Source: Demequina maris
GTDB taxonomy: Bacteria > Actinomycetota > Actinomycetes > Actinomycetales > Demequinaceae
Direction: 5' to 3'
DNA: 64,000 bases
NCBI RefSeq assembly: GCF_000971155.1
Contig: NZ_BBLX01000005.1
Coordinates: forward strand, 1 to 64,000
Of the stretch, positions 15,923-24,910 are shown piece after piece (position 1 is the stretch's first letter; each line of letters starts with the position of its first letter). Below the pieces are notes generated by a model, which had not been told where the DNA came from, did no database searches, and saw only the letters and a program-made list of their open reading frames with translations. The position numbers and the translations under genes were made by a program.

Positions 15923-17377
15923 TCAGTGCCCGCCCATGAACGGCGCCATCGCCCGCGCGGCGAGGCTGTCGCGCCCGGTCGCGCGCTCCTCGGCGTCCGC
16001 GGCGGACATCGCGCGCAGCCCGGCGTTGACGCCGAGCCAGCGGACCGGCTCGGGCTCCCATCGCGGCGACCGGTGGCCGACCCAGGGCAGCGTCGTGAGG
16101 CCCGTGTCCTCGCCGAGGACGAGGTCGCGCAGAGTGCGCCCCGCGAGGTTCGTCGTGGTGACGCCGTCCCCGACGTAGCCGCCCGCCCAGCCCATCCCGG
16201 TGTCCGGGTCCAGGCCCACCGAGGCGTGCCAGTCGCGCGCGATCCCGAGCGCGCCTCCCCACGCGTGGGTGATCTCGACGTCCCGCAGGACGGGGAGCAG
16301 GTCGACGAGCGTGCGATGCAGCTTCGCGTGCACGCGGGCGGCCGCGCGCGGGTCGAGCCGGGTCGACGATCCGAGGCGGTACGGGGCGCCGCGCCCGCCG
16401 AAGACGATGCGGTCGTCGGCGGTGCGCTGCCCGTAGATGATGAGGTGGCGGCCGTCGGTGAACGTCTCGCGGCGCGCGAGGCCGATCTCGTCCCACATGC
16501 CTGCCGGCAGCGGAGCGGTGGCGATGATGAGCGAGTGCACGGGCACCACGTCGCGGCCGTGCCCCGGCAGCCCGGGGGTGTAGCCCTCGGTCGCGCGGAT
16601 GACGTGCGCGGCGGTCAGGGCGCCGCGCGGCGTCTCGACGCGGTGCGGCACGATGCGCGTCGCGGGCGTGAGCTCGTGGACCCGCACGCCGCGCTCGCGG
16701 ACGGCCCGCACCAGGCCCCGCACCAGGCGGCCCGGGTGGACCGCCGCGCAGTCCGGCGTGTAGGTGCCGCCGAGGACGCCCGCGGCGTCGATGTGCGCGC
16801 GTGCGGCCTCGGCGTCGAGCAGCACGAGGTCGTCCTCGCCGCGGCCCCAGGCGCGTGCCTCCCGGACCTCGAGGCGCGCGCGCTCGAGCTGCGTTGACGT
16901 GCGCGCGAGCGTCACGGTGCCGCCCTTGGCCAGACGCGCATCGATGCCGGCGTCCGCCGCCGCGCGGATCACCTCGTCGACGGAGGCGCGCATCGCGGCG
17001 TGCTGCCGCAGCGCCCCGTCGCGGTCGGCGTCGCGGGCGAGGGTGGCGAGCGAGCTCGGGAACAGCGCGGACGCCCACCCGCCGTTGCGCCCCGACGCGC
17101 CGAATCCGGCGATCTCCCGCTCGACGATCGCGATGCGCAGGTCGGGCCGCGCCTCGGCGAGGTAGTACGCGGTCCACAGCCCGGTGAAGCCGGCGCCGAC
17201 GATCGCGACGTCCACCTCGCGGTCGCCCGCGAGGGGGTCCGCCGCGACGAGGTCGTCGCCCGACGTGGCCAGCCAGAGCGAGACCGAGGCATAGGCGCGG
17301 GCGCGGTCGGACGGATCGTCCGGCGCGGGGCGGCGGCCGGGCCGCGCGGAACGTGCCGCATCGTCGTGCGTGTTCAT
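15923..17377 (-). CDS. FAD-dependent amine oxidoreductase (PuuB-like, DAO family)
   Basis: 484-residue oxidoreductase, probably acting on gamma-glutamylputrescine or a related amine. The N-terminal FAD motif V-A-I-V-G-A-G-F-T-G lies near residue 55, followed by G-A-S-G-R-N-G-G-W, the covalent or near-flavin motif seen in PuuB/OrdL proteins. The C-terminal G-W-A-G-G-Y-V-G-D-G-V closes the flavin site. The ATG at 17377 heads a gene divergent from the polyamine importer across a 210-base region with two palindromes. Context with the importer and a class III aminotransferase supports polyamine breakdown; other glycine- or sarcosine-oxidase-like activity remains possible. Confidence 0.82.
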   Translation of the reverse strand: MNTHDDAARSARPGRRPAPDDPSDRARAYASVSLWLATSGDDLVAADPLAGDREVDVAIVGAGFTGLWTAYYLAEARPDLRIAIVEREIAGFGASGRNGGWASALFPSSLATLARDADRDGALRQHAAMRASVDEVIRAAADAGIDARLAKGGTVTLARTSTQLERARLEVREARAWGRGEDDLVLLDAEAARAHIDAAGVLGGTYTPDCAAVHPGRLVRGLVRAVRERGVRVHELTPATRIVPHRVETPRGALTAAHVIRATEGYTPGLPGHGRDVVPVHSLIIATAPLPAGMWDEIGLARRETFTDGRHLIIYGQRTADDRIVFGGRGAPYRLGSSTRLDPRAAARVHAKLHRTLVDLLPVLRDVEITHAWGGALGIARDWHASVGLDPDTGMGWAGGYVGDGVTTTNLAGRTLRDLVLGEDTGLTTLPWVGHRSPRWEPEPVRWLGVNAGLRAMSAADAEERATGRDSLAARAMAPFMGGH

Positions 17378-17397
17378 GGCCTCAGTGTGGCGATTCT

Positions 17398-17412
17398 CAT
17401 GTCTGAAACATG
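17398..17412. promoter_or_regulatory. Palindrome in the amine oxidase/importer divergent promoter (site 1)
   Basis: CATGT-CTGAA-ACATG, 20-35 bases upstream of the oxidoreductase ATG. Operator candidate for coordinated control of polyamine genes. Confidence 0.4.
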
Positions 17413-17460
17413 CCTGCAACCTCCGCGCCCGGACAAGTCGTTTCGCGCGCGTAAATTCTC

Positions 17461-17475
17461 CGGCCAAATCGGCCG
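17461..17475. promoter_or_regulatory. Palindrome in the amine oxidase/importer divergent promoter (site 2)
   Basis: CGGCC-AAATC-GGCCG in the AT-richer middle of the divergent region. Operator candidate; regulator unknown. Confidence 0.35.
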
Positions 17476-17504
17476 ATAACCCGTGTCAACGCGTTGTTCA
17501 CCTC

Positions 17505-17533
17505 TTGTTGAGCCCCAGGGGGCATGCCACTAT
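17505..17533 (+). promoter_or_regulatory. Putative promoter of the polyamine importer
   Basis: TTGTTG (17505-17510), 17-base spacer, CACTAT (17528-17533), about 55 bases before the substrate-binding protein GTG. Confidence 0.4.
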
Positions 17534-17587
17534 CTCCCCACTCGATGAAGTCCGAACGGGTTCATGCCCGGAGCGAAGGAGGTCGAC

Positions 17588-18772
17588 GTGTCCGAGGTCA
17601 CGCCGCCGGAGGATGGCAAGAAGAAGGGCGTCTCGCGCCGCGGACTGATGATCGGGGGCGCCGCCGGTGTCGCCGGTCTCGGTGCGGTCTACCTGATGGG
17701 ACGCGGGGGCGGTGGCGACGACGCCGCGGCGGGCTGTGTCACGACGGATCTGTCGGACACCGAGTCCGTGCTCAACATGTCGAACTGGCCCGAGTACATC
17801 GACGAGGACGACGGCGACTACGTGTCGACGCTGACGGCCTTCCAGGAGGAGTCGGGCATCGACGTCACGTACACGCCCGACGTCAACGACAACGTCGAGT
17901 TCTTCGCGAAGGTCCGCAACCAGCTCGGCGCCTGCCAGCCGACCGGCCGCGACATGTTCGTCCTCACCGACTGGATGGCCGCGCGCATGATCGACGCGGG
18001 CTGGATCCAGCAGCTCGACAAGGCGAACGTCCCCAACCTCGACAAGAACCTCATCTCGTCGCTGCAGGGCGTGGGCTGGGACCCGAACCGCGACTACTCC
18101 GCGCCGTGGCAGTCGGGCTTCACCGGCATCGCCTACAACAAGTCGCTCGTCGGCGAGGTCACCAACATGAACGACCTCCTCACGCGCACCGACCTGCGCG
18201 GCAAGGTGACGATGCTCACCGAGATGCGCGACACCATGGGCCTGATGCTGCTCGCGGACGGTGCCGACCCGGCCAACTTCAGCGACGACGAGTGGGGCAA
18301 CGCGCTCGACAAGATCTCGAAGGCGCGCGCGGACGGTCAGATCCGTGCGTTCACCGGCAACGAGTACATCAACGACCTCGCCAACGGCAACATCGCGGCC
18401 TGCGTCGCGTGGTCGGGCGACGTCGCCGCCGCCGAGGACGAGAACCTGGTCTTCCTGCCCCCGGAGGAGGGCATGATGATCTGGTCGGACAACATGATCG
18501 TCCCGGTCCAGGGCACCCACAAGGCCAACGCCGAGAAGCTCATCGACTACTACTACCGTCCCGACGTCGCCGCCAAGCTCGCGGCCTACGTCTGGTACGT
18601 CTGCCCCGTCGAGGGCGCGCAGGCCGAGATGGAGAAGATCGACCCGTCGCTCGTCGACAACCCCCTCATCTTCCCGACCGCCGAGTACCTCGCCCAGACG
18701 CACGGCTTCATGGCGCTGGACGAGGCGAAGGCCTCTCAGTACGAGAAGGACTTCGCGAATGTCTCTGGCTGA
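17588..18772 (+). CDS. Putrescine/spermidine ABC transporter substrate-binding protein
   Basis: 394-residue extracytoplasmic binding protein of the PotD/PotF type that captures polyamine for the PotABC-like importer. A twin-arginine export signal (S-R-R-G-L-M-I-G-G, about residues 18-26) is followed by a hydrophobic stretch and a weak lipobox around A-A-A-G-C. The mature part opens with N-M-S-N-W-P-E-Y-I-D, the usual start of this family. I chose GTG 17588 over ATG 17564 because AAGGAGGT sits just before it. The stop overlaps the ATPase gene by 14 bases; four genes form one operon. Confidence 0.9.
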   Translation: MSEVTPPEDGKKKGVSRRGLMIGGAAGVAGLGAVYLMGRGGGGDDAAAGCVTTDLSDTESVLNMSNWPEYIDEDDGDYVSTLTAFQEESGIDVTYTPDVNDNVEFFAKVRNQLGACQPTGRDMFVLTDWMAARMIDAGWIQQLDKANVPNLDKNLISSLQGVGWDPNRDYSAPWQSGFTGIAYNKSLVGEVTNMNDLLTRTDLRGKVTMLTEMRDTMGLMLLADGADPANFSDDEWGNALDKISKARADGQIRAFTGNEYINDLANGNIAACVAWSGDVAAAEDENLVFLPPEEGMMIWSDNMIVPVQGTHKANAEKLIDYYYRPDVAAKLAAYVWYVCPVEGAQAEMEKIDPSLVDNPLIFPTAEYLAQTHGFMALDEAKASQYEKDFANVSG

Positions 18773-19907
18773 CCAGGCCCGTGGGGACCTCAAGCTCACC
18801 GGTCTCCACAAGCGGTACCCCAACGGGTTCGTCGCGGTCGAGTCGCTCGACCTGGTGATCCCCCAGGGCTCGTTCTTCGCGCTGCTCGGCCCCTCGGGCT
18901 GCGGCAAGACCACGACGCTGCGCATGGTCGCCGGTCTCGAGGAGGCCACCAAGGGCACCATCCACATCGGCGACCAGGACATCACCTACGCGCGGCCGTA
19001 CAAGCGGCCTGTCAACACGGTGTTCCAGAACTACGCCCTCTTCCCGCACCTCACCATCGCGGAGAACGTCGCGTTCGGCCCCACGCGCCGCGGCGCGAAG
19101 GACCCCGCGAAGGAGGTCAAGGAGATCCTGGCGCTCACCGAGCTGACCGAGCAGGCCGCGAAGAAGCCCGCGCAGCTGTCCGGAGGACAGCAGCAGCGCG
19201 TGGCCCTGGCCCGCGCGATCATCAACCGCCCGGACGTCCTGCTGCTCGACGAGCCGCTCGGCGCGCTGGACCTCAAGCTGCGTCGCGCGATGCAGATCGA
19301 GCTCAAGCGCATCCAGGAGGAGGTGGGCCTCACCTTCGTGCACGTCACGCACGACCAGGAGGAGGCCATGACGATGGCCGACACGGTCGCCGTCATGAAC
19401 AAGGGCCGCATCGAGCAGATGGGGGCGCCGTACGACCTGTACACGAACCCCCAGACCACGTTCGTGGCCAACTTCCTCGGCCGCTCGAACCTCATCAAGG
19501 CGAAGGTCCTCGGGCGCGAGGGCACCGGGGCCGATGCGGTGGTCAAGGTCGACATGCACGGCACGATCGCGACGATCAAGGCCAGCAAGGTCCACACGGA
19601 CTCCGACCAGGGCTGGGTGGGCATCCGCCCCGAGAAGGTCCTCATCCAGCCCGAGGGCCAGGCGATCGACGCGCCGGGCGCCGCCCTGTCGGGCGCCGTC
19701 GTGGTCGACGCCAGCTACATCGGCGTCTCGACCGACTACACGCTGCGCATGCCGTGGGGCCAGGAGATCACCTGCTTCGAGCAGAACACCGGCCGGCGCG
19801 GCGGGCTCATCCCCGTCGGCACCAAGGTCGACGTGTCCTGGCGTCCCGAGTTCGCGTTCCTGCTCGACTCGTCGCAGGACGTCGAGGCGGGCCTCGAGGA
19901 GGACTGA
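18759..19907 (+). CDS. potA: Polyamine ABC transporter ATP-binding protein
   Basis: 382-residue ATPase driving polyamine import. Walker A G-P-S-G-C-G-K-T-T, Q-loop F-Q-N-Y-A-L-F-P-H, signature L-S-G-G-Q-Q-Q-R-V-A and Walker B L-L-L-D-E-P with the D-loop L-G-A-L-D-L-K are all present. A C-terminal TOBE/OB-type regulatory domain (about residues 240-375) is typical of PotA. It overlaps the binding-protein gene and is followed after one base by the first permease. Confidence 0.92.
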   Translation: MSLADQARGDLKLTGLHKRYPNGFVAVESLDLVIPQGSFFALLGPSGCGKTTTLRMVAGLEEATKGTIHIGDQDITYARPYKRPVNTVFQNYALFPHLTIAENVAFGPTRRGAKDPAKEVKEILALTELTEQAAKKPAQLSGGQQQRVALARAIINRPDVLLLDEPLGALDLKLRRAMQIELKRIQEEVGLTFVHVTHDQEEAMTMADTVAVMNKGRIEQMGAPYDLYTNPQTTFVANFLGRSNLIKAKVLGREGTGADAVVKVDMHGTIATIKASKVHTDSDQGWVGIRPEKVLIQPEGQAIDAPGAALSGAVVVDASYIGVSTDYTLRMPWGQEITCFEQNTGRRGGLIPVGTKVDVSWRPEFAFLLDSSQDVEAGLEED

Positions 19908-19908
19908 C

Positions 19909-20772
19909 GTGGACTCCCTTCAGCGGGTGTTCGGCAAGAACGCCGCCTACTGGCTCATCGGGCCGGCAGCGCTGTGGCTCGCGGTCTTCTTCGCGTTCCC
20001 GATGCTGTCGCTCCTGACGACGTCGCTGTCCGACCCGGCGGGCTCGCCCATCACCGGGTACACGCTCACCTGGCGCGTCCAGAACTACATCGAGGTGCTG
20101 GGCGACTACTGGCCGTACATGATGCGGTCGCTGCTGTACGCCGGCATCGCGACCCTCCTGTGCCTCGTCCTCGGCTACGTGCTCGCGTACGCGATCGCGT
20201 TCAAGGCGGGCCGCTGGAAGACCGTCATGCTCGTGCTCGTCATCGCGCCGTTCTTCACGTCGTTCCTGGTGCGCACGCTGTCGTGGAAGCTCATCCTCGC
20301 GGACAACGGCTTCATCGTGAACACGCTCCAGACGCTGCACATCCTCGGCGAGGACGGGCGCCTGCTCGCCACGCCGTTCGCGGTGATCATGGGCCTCACG
20401 TACAACTTCCTGCCGTTCACGATCCTGCCGCTGTACACGAGCCTCGAGAAGATCGATCCGAAGCTCAACGAGGCGGCCGCGGACCTGTACGCGAGCCCGT
20501 TCCAGCGCTTCACCAAGATCGTCTGGCCGCTGTCGCTGCCCGGCGTGGTCGGCGGCACGCTGCTCACGTTCATCCCGGCGACCGGCGACTACATCAACGC
20601 CTCGCTGCTCGGCAGTCCGAACACGCAGATGGTCGGCAACAAGATCCAGCAGCTGTTCACGACGGCGAACGACTATCCGCACGCGGCGGCGCTGTCGGTG
20701 CTGCTGATGGCGATCATCGTCGGCATGGTGCTCGTCTACGTGCGCCGTGCCGGAACGGAGGAGCTGCTGTGA
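19909..20772 (+). CDS. potB: Polyamine ABC transporter permease, PotB-type
   Basis: 287-residue inner-membrane permease with about six helices. The ATPase-contact loop E-A-A-A-D-L-Y-A-S-P (about residue 183) is the EAA motif of BPD permeases. Start GTG 19909 is one base after the ATPase stop, with GAGGA upstream. The stop overlaps the next GTG by three bases. Confidence 0.9.
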   Translation: MDSLQRVFGKNAAYWLIGPAALWLAVFFAFPMLSLLTTSLSDPAGSPITGYTLTWRVQNYIEVLGDYWPYMMRSLLYAGIATLLCLVLGYVLAYAIAFKAGRWKTVMLVLVIAPFFTSFLVRTLSWKLILADNGFIVNTLQTLHILGEDGRLLATPFAVIMGLTYNFLPFTILPLYTSLEKIDPKLNEAAADLYASPFQRFTKIVWPLSLPGVVGGTLLTFIPATGDYINASLLGSPNTQMVGNKIQQLFTTANDYPHAAALSVLLMAIIVGMVLVYVRRAGTEELL

Positions 20773-21593
20773 TCACCCGTCTGGGCCGCTGGATCGGCAA
20801 GCACCTCATGCTGACGCTCGGCATCCTGGTGCTGGTCTACATGTACATCCCGAACATGATCGTCGCGCTGATGTCGTTCAACGACTCGTCGCAGTCGCGC
20901 AACCTCTACCAGTTCCAGTCCTTCACCTGGGACAACTGGCTGAACCCGTGCGAGCCGCAGGGCATGTGCGAGTCGCTGCGCGTCAGCATCAGCATCGGCC
21001 TGCTCGCGACGCTCGTCGCGACGGCCATCGGCACCCTCGCGGCCTTCGCCCTCGTGCGGCACCGCTTCGAGGGGCGCTCCACCGCCAACCTGATGATCTT
21101 CCTGCCGATGGCCACGCCGGAGATCGTCATGGGCTCGTCGCTGCTGGCGCTGTTCGTCGCGGCGGGCTTCGGCGGCCAGCTCGGCTTCTGGACCATCCTC
21201 ATCGCGCACATCATGTTCTGCATCTCGTTCGTGGTGGTGACGGTCCGTTCGCGCCTGGCCGGCCTCGACTCGAACCTCGAGAAGGCCGCGATGGACCTCT
21301 ACGCGAACGAGTGGCAGACGTTCTGGCGCATCACGTTCCCGCTGGTGTTCCCGGGCATCCTGTCCGCCGCCCTGCTGGCGTTCTCGCTGTCGTTCGACGA
21401 CTTCATCATCACGAACCTCAACTCGGGCACCACGGTGACCTTCCCGATGTTCGTGTGGGGTGCCGCGCAGCGCGGCGTCCCGATGCAGGTCAACGTCATC
21501 GGCACGTTGATGTTCATCCTCGCGCTCGCCATCGTGATCGGTGGAGAGGTCGCGGCGCGGCGACGCGCCAAGGGCAAGGCCGCGGCGCTCTGA
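20769..21593 (+). CDS. potC: Polyamine ABC transporter permease, PotC-type
   Basis: 274-residue partner permease with about six helices. The EAA-like loop is E-K-A-A-M-D-L-Y-A-N and the PotC-type F-S-L-S-F-D-D-F-I-I-T helix follows it. GTG 20769 overlaps the PotB stop. The operon ends with a strong terminator 20 bases downstream. Confidence 0.9.
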   Translation: MITRLGRWIGKHLMLTLGILVLVYMYIPNMIVALMSFNDSSQSRNLYQFQSFTWDNWLNPCEPQGMCESLRVSISIGLLATLVATAIGTLAAFALVRHRFEGRSTANLMIFLPMATPEIVMGSSLLALFVAAGFGGQLGFWTILIAHIMFCISFVVVTVRSRLAGLDSNLEKAAMDLYANEWQTFWRITFPLVFPGILSAALLAFSLSFDDFIITNLNSGTTVTFPMFVWGAAQRGVPMQVNVIGTLMFILALAIVIGGEVAARRRAKGKAAAL

Positions 21594-21611
21594 GCCGCCA
21601 CCGCTGACGAC

Positions 21612-21645
21612 GAAGGGCCCCGATCCGTGAGGATCGGGGCCCTTC
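21612..21645. terminator. Terminator of the polyamine importer operon
   Basis: Perfect 15-bp stem GAAGGGCCCCGATCC/GGATCGGGGCCCTTC with loop GTGA (21627-21630). The 137 bases from here to the convergent aminotransferase stop contain one GGACGATGC word (21724-21732) and no gene. Confidence 0.85.
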
Positions 21646-21782
21646 TCGCGTCCTGCGGCCGGCCCGGGTGCCGGGTCGTGCGCGCATCGGTCCGACGGGC
21701 GTGCCGGAACCGGCCCGCAGGTCGGACGATGCGCGGAACGCTCCGACGTGCGAGCCGGCCCTCGGACGGGTCGGCGCGGGCG

Positions 21783-23165
21783 CTACAGCAGCGCGTACGC
21801 GCGCGTGATGACGTCGCGCAGGATCCGCTCGATCTCGTCGAACTCGGCCTGGCCGATGACGAGCGGCGGCGACAGCTGGATCACCGGGTCGCCGCGGTCG
21901 TCGGCACGGCAGTACAGGCCGGCGGCGTAGAGCTCCTTGGACAGGAAGCCGTGGAGCACGCGCTCGCACTCCTCGTCGGACAGCGACTCCTTGGTCGCCT
22001 TGTCCTTGACGAGCTCGATGCCGTAGAAGAAGCCGTCGCCGCGCACGTCGCCGACCATCGGCAGGTCGAGCAGGCGCTCGAGAGTCGCGCGGAAGGCGGG
22101 TGCCGTCTCGCGCACGTGCTCGAGCACGCCCTCGGTCTCGAAGATCTCGAGGTTCTTGAGCGCGACCGCCGCGGCCACCGGGTGGCCGGCGAACGTGTAG
22201 CCGTGCGCGAACATCTCGCCCTTCTCGAGGAACGGCGCCATGAGCCGGTCGGTGGCTATCATCGCGCCCATGGGCGCGTAGCCGGACGTGAGGCCCTTGG
22301 CGGACGTGATGATGTCCGGGAGGTAGTCGAAGCGCGTCGCGCCGAACATCTCGCCCAGGCGGCCGTACGCGCAGATGACCTCGTCGGACACGAGCAGCAC
22401 GTCGTGGCGGTCGCAGATCTCGCGCACCCGCTGCCAGTAGCCGGGCGGCGGCGGGAAGCATCCGCCGGCGTTCTGCACGGGCTCGAGGAAGACCGCGGCG
22501 ACGGTGTCGGCGCCCTCGTTGAGGATCGCGACCTCGATCTGGTCCGCGGCCCAGCGGCCGAAGGCCTCCGGGTCCGAGCCGTCGTGGAGGCCGTGGGTGA
22601 TCTCGTCGGCGCGGTAGATGTTCGTGTTGGGCACGCGGAAGGTCGACGGCACGAGCGGCTCGAACTGCGCCTTGAGGCCGGGCAGCCCGGTGATCGACAG
22701 GGCGCCGTGCGGCGTGCCGTGGTACGCGACGTTGCGGCTGATGACCTTGTGCTTCATCGGCTTGCCGACGAGCTTGAAGTAGTTCTTCGCGAGCTTCCAC
22801 GCGGACTCGACGGCCTCGCCGCCGCCGCTGGTGAAGAACACGCGGTTGAGGTCGCCGGGCGCGAGGTGCGCGAGGCGCTCGGCGAGCTCGATCGCGGTCG
22901 GGTGCGCGTACGACCACAGCGGGTGGAAGGCGAGCTGGCGCGCCTGCGCGGCGGCCGCCTCGGCGATGTCCTCGCGCCCGTGGCCGAGCTGGTTGACGAA
23001 GAGGCCGCCCAGGCCGTCGAGGTAGCGCCGGCCCTGCGCGTCGTAGATGTAGGCGCCCTCGCCGCGCACGATGACGGGGACGTCCTCGGTCGCGTAGCGG
23101 GAGTGCTGCGTGAAGTGCATCCAGAGGTGGTCCTTGGCCGCCTGCTGGAGATGTGCGTGATCCAT
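21783..23165 (-). CDS. Class III aminotransferase, putrescine/omega-amino-acid:pyruvate type
   Basis: 460-residue PLP enzyme. Marks are the N-terminal L-D-G-L-G-G-L-F-V-N segment, T-S-G-G-G-E-A-V-E-S phosphate region, D-E-V-I-C-A-Y-G-R-L-G around the cofactor Asp, and S-A-K-G-L-T-S-G-Y-A-P with the Schiff-base Lys near residue 285. It resembles SpuC putrescine:pyruvate transaminase, fitting the adjacent polyamine importer. Beta-alanine:pyruvate transaminase is the main alternative. Start ATG 23165; longer in-frame extensions into the upstream gene are not supported. Confidence 0.88.
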   Translation of the reverse strand: MDHAHLQQAAKDHLWMHFTQHSRYATEDVPVIVRGEGAYIYDAQGRRYLDGLGGLFVNQLGHGREDIAEAAAAQARQLAFHPLWSYAHPTAIELAERLAHLAPGDLNRVFFTSGGGEAVESAWKLAKNYFKLVGKPMKHKVISRNVAYHGTPHGALSITGLPGLKAQFEPLVPSTFRVPNTNIYRADEITHGLHDGSDPEAFGRWAADQIEVAILNEGADTVAAVFLEPVQNAGGCFPPPPGYWQRVREICDRHDVLLVSDEVICAYGRLGEMFGATRFDYLPDIITSAKGLTSGYAPMGAMIATDRLMAPFLEKGEMFAHGYTFAGHPVAAAVALKNLEIFETEGVLEHVRETAPAFRATLERLLDLPMVGDVRGDGFFYGIELVKDKATKESLSDEECERVLHGFLSKELYAAGLYCRADDRGDPVIQLSPPLVIGQAEFDEIERILRDVITRAYALL

Positions 23166-23283
23166 CCACCTATGCTTCCGGGCCGGGCGCGCCCCGCGCA
23201 ACCGACGGGATGGCGGGCGTTCGGGCAGGTCGCGACGGAACGTCTGGCGCGGGGGAGACGCGCCGTCCCTCCGCCGACGCCTC

Positions 23284-24543
23284 CTACGCGGCCTCGAGCG
23301 CGTCGGCGAGGGCGGCGGCGAGGTCGCCGCGGGGCGCGACCTCGATCGTGTCGAGGCCGAGCCAGCCGGCCATGAGACGCAGCTCGGCCGCCAGCGCGAC
23401 GGCGACCTCCGCATCGTCCCGCCGCCGTCCGCCGGGCGCCCGGCCGGGCTCCCGCCAGGTCGCCTCCGCCGACAGCACCCCCTCCTTGCGCCGGGCCTTG
23501 AGGTCCACGCGCGCCTCGAAGCGGTCGCCGTGGAGGAACAGCAGGCAGTAGTAGCCGAACTCGCGCTTGGCGGCCGGCGTGTAGATCTCGATCCGATAGT
23601 CCACGCCGAACATCCGCAGCAGCCGTGGGCGGTACCAGCACACCGGGTCGAACGGGCTGAGCAGGGACGATGCGGTGGCGCGGCCGGGGTCGGCTGCGTC
23701 GGACGCGAGCAGCGCGGGGTCGCGCCAGCCCTCGACATCGACCCACGAGGCGAGGCCGCGCTCGACGGCGGACTCCGCCCATGCGGCGCCGCGCGGGCCC
23801 GTGCCCGAGGTCGCGGGGGAGGTGAGGCGGAAGTGGTCGGCGAGGTCGCGCACGGTGCCGATCCCGGTGGCCGCGAGGGCGCGGTCGAACAGCGCCTGCT
23901 GCGCGTCCTCGGGCGGCAGCGCCCACGCGTCGCCGTCGTGCGCGCCGACGTGGCCCCAGGCGCGCTCGGGCGCGTCGTACGTGCGGCGGAAGTGGTCCGC
24001 GCGGCTGGCGGCCACCTCGCCGGTCATGAACAGGTACTCGAGCGCCGTCTTGACGTGGCTCTCGTCCCACCACGGGCCGCGGCGGCCCTCGCGCGGGGCC
24101 AGGTGCTCGAGGTCGGCCGCGGTGACGGGGCCGTGGGCGGCCACGGCCTCGCGCACCTGGTCCAGCAGGCCCGGCCGCTCGGCCTCGAGACTGCCGAGCG
24201 CGCGCGCCTTCCACGAGCTCGAGCGGCGCATGCGGTGGTGCAGCGCGGGCAGCAGGTCGCGGGGCATCACCGAGGCCTCGTGCCCCCAGTGCTCGAAGTT
24301 CTCCGCCGAGCCCCACAGCCACGCGTCGAAGCGGTCGCGGTCGTAGGGGCCGAAGCGCGAGTACAGCGGCAGGTGGTGGGCGCGGGCGAGCACGTTCACG
24401 GAGTCGAGCTGCAGCACCCCCTGGCGCTCCAGGTACGCGCGGAAGCGCGCCGGGCCGGGCCGGCCCGCGAGCCGGCGGCGGGCGAGGGACTGGGCCGCGA
24501 GGTGGATGCGGCGGGCCTCCGCGGCGCTGAGGGACTCGGTCAC
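23284..24543 (-). CDS. AlkX/YcaQ-like winged-helix DNA glycosylase (HTH_42)
   Basis: About 419 residues, three tandem winged-helix-like units typical of the HTH_42 family, which unhooks bulky alkyl adducts and interstrand crosslinks. The Q-L-D near residue 45 in V-L-Q-L-D-S-V-N-V matches the QxD catalytic motif of the AlkX (YcaQ) branch rather than the QxQ of AlkZ self-resistance enzymes. The H-x-L-P-L-Y-S-R-F-G segment that follows is also conserved. Start uncertain: GTG 24543 begins at the usual family position; an in-frame GTG at 24573 would add ten residues. Stand-alone gene next to a tRNA pair. Confidence 0.82.
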   Translation of the reverse strand: MTESLSAAEARRIHLAAQSLARRRLAGRPGPARFRAYLERQGVLQLDSVNVLARAHHLPLYSRFGPYDRDRFDAWLWGSAENFEHWGHEASVMPRDLLPALHHRMRRSSSWKARALGSLEAERPGLLDQVREAVAAHGPVTAADLEHLAPREGRRGPWWDESHVKTALEYLFMTGEVAASRADHFRRTYDAPERAWGHVGAHDGDAWALPPEDAQQALFDRALAATGIGTVRDLADHFRLTSPATSGTGPRGAAWAESAVERGLASWVDVEGWRDPALLASDAADPGRATASSLLSPFDPVCWYRPRLLRMFGVDYRIEIYTPAAKREFGYYCLLFLHGDRFEARVDLKARRKEGVLSAEATWREPGRAPGGRRRDDAEVAVALAAELRLMAGWLGLDTIEVAPRGDLAAALADALEAA

Positions 24544-24608
24544 GCAGGCCACTCTAGAAGGCCCATCCGACACTCTCCCTGGGCGTTCTCCCCGCCCGAG
24601 GAGCCGAT

Positions 24609-24638
24609 TTCACTTTTGGCCCGGAGTGCGTGTAACCT
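24609..24638 (+). promoter_or_regulatory. Putative tRNA-Thr promoter
   Basis: TTCACT (24609-24614), 18-base spacer, TAACCT (24633-24638), ending 10 bases before the tRNA. Confidence 0.4.
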
Positions 24639-24648
24639 ATTCCGGCCA

Positions 24649-24721
24649 GCCCCGATAGCTCAGTCGGCAGAGCGTTTCCATGGTAAGGAAAAGGTCCAGG
24701 GTTCGATTCCCTGTCGGGGCT
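24649..24721 (+). tRNA. tRNA-Thr (GGT)
   Basis: Acceptor GCCCCGA/TCGGGGC; anticodon stem TTTCC/GGAAA with loop ATGGTAA, anticodon GGT at 24682-24684. CCA is encoded at 24722-24724. 48 bases before tRNA-Met, probably one transcript with it and rpmG. Confidence 0.95.
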
Positions 24722-24769
24722 CCAAGTCTGTCGTCATGTACGATGGATCGCCGCCGCAAGGCGGCTCGC

Positions 24770-24843
24770 GGCGGGGTAGCTCAGCTGGTTAGAGCGCACG
24801 ACTCATAATCGTGAGGTCGCGGGTTCGAGCCCCGCCCTCGCTA
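24770..24843 (+). tRNA. tRNA-Met (CAT)
   Basis: Acceptor GGCGGGG/CCTCGCT with two G-U pairs; anticodon stem CACGA/TCGTG, loop CTCATAA, anticodon CAT at 24804-24806. The paired end of the acceptor stem fits an elongator rather than an initiator. CCA not encoded. The Thr-Met-rpmG order is common in actinobacteria. Confidence 0.93.
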
Positions 24844-24910
24844 CGGATTCAGGCAGACGCCTGATCATGCGCCTTCGCGAGGCGCGTCCCTACAAGGCTG
24901 GGAGAGAACC

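Noticed and set aside
17511-17526. Third copy of the 4872/7601 element before the polyamine importer
   Set aside because: Only a GCCCCAGGGGGCAT stretch is shared; the CTACCAG and GGAGGGC blocks are missing.
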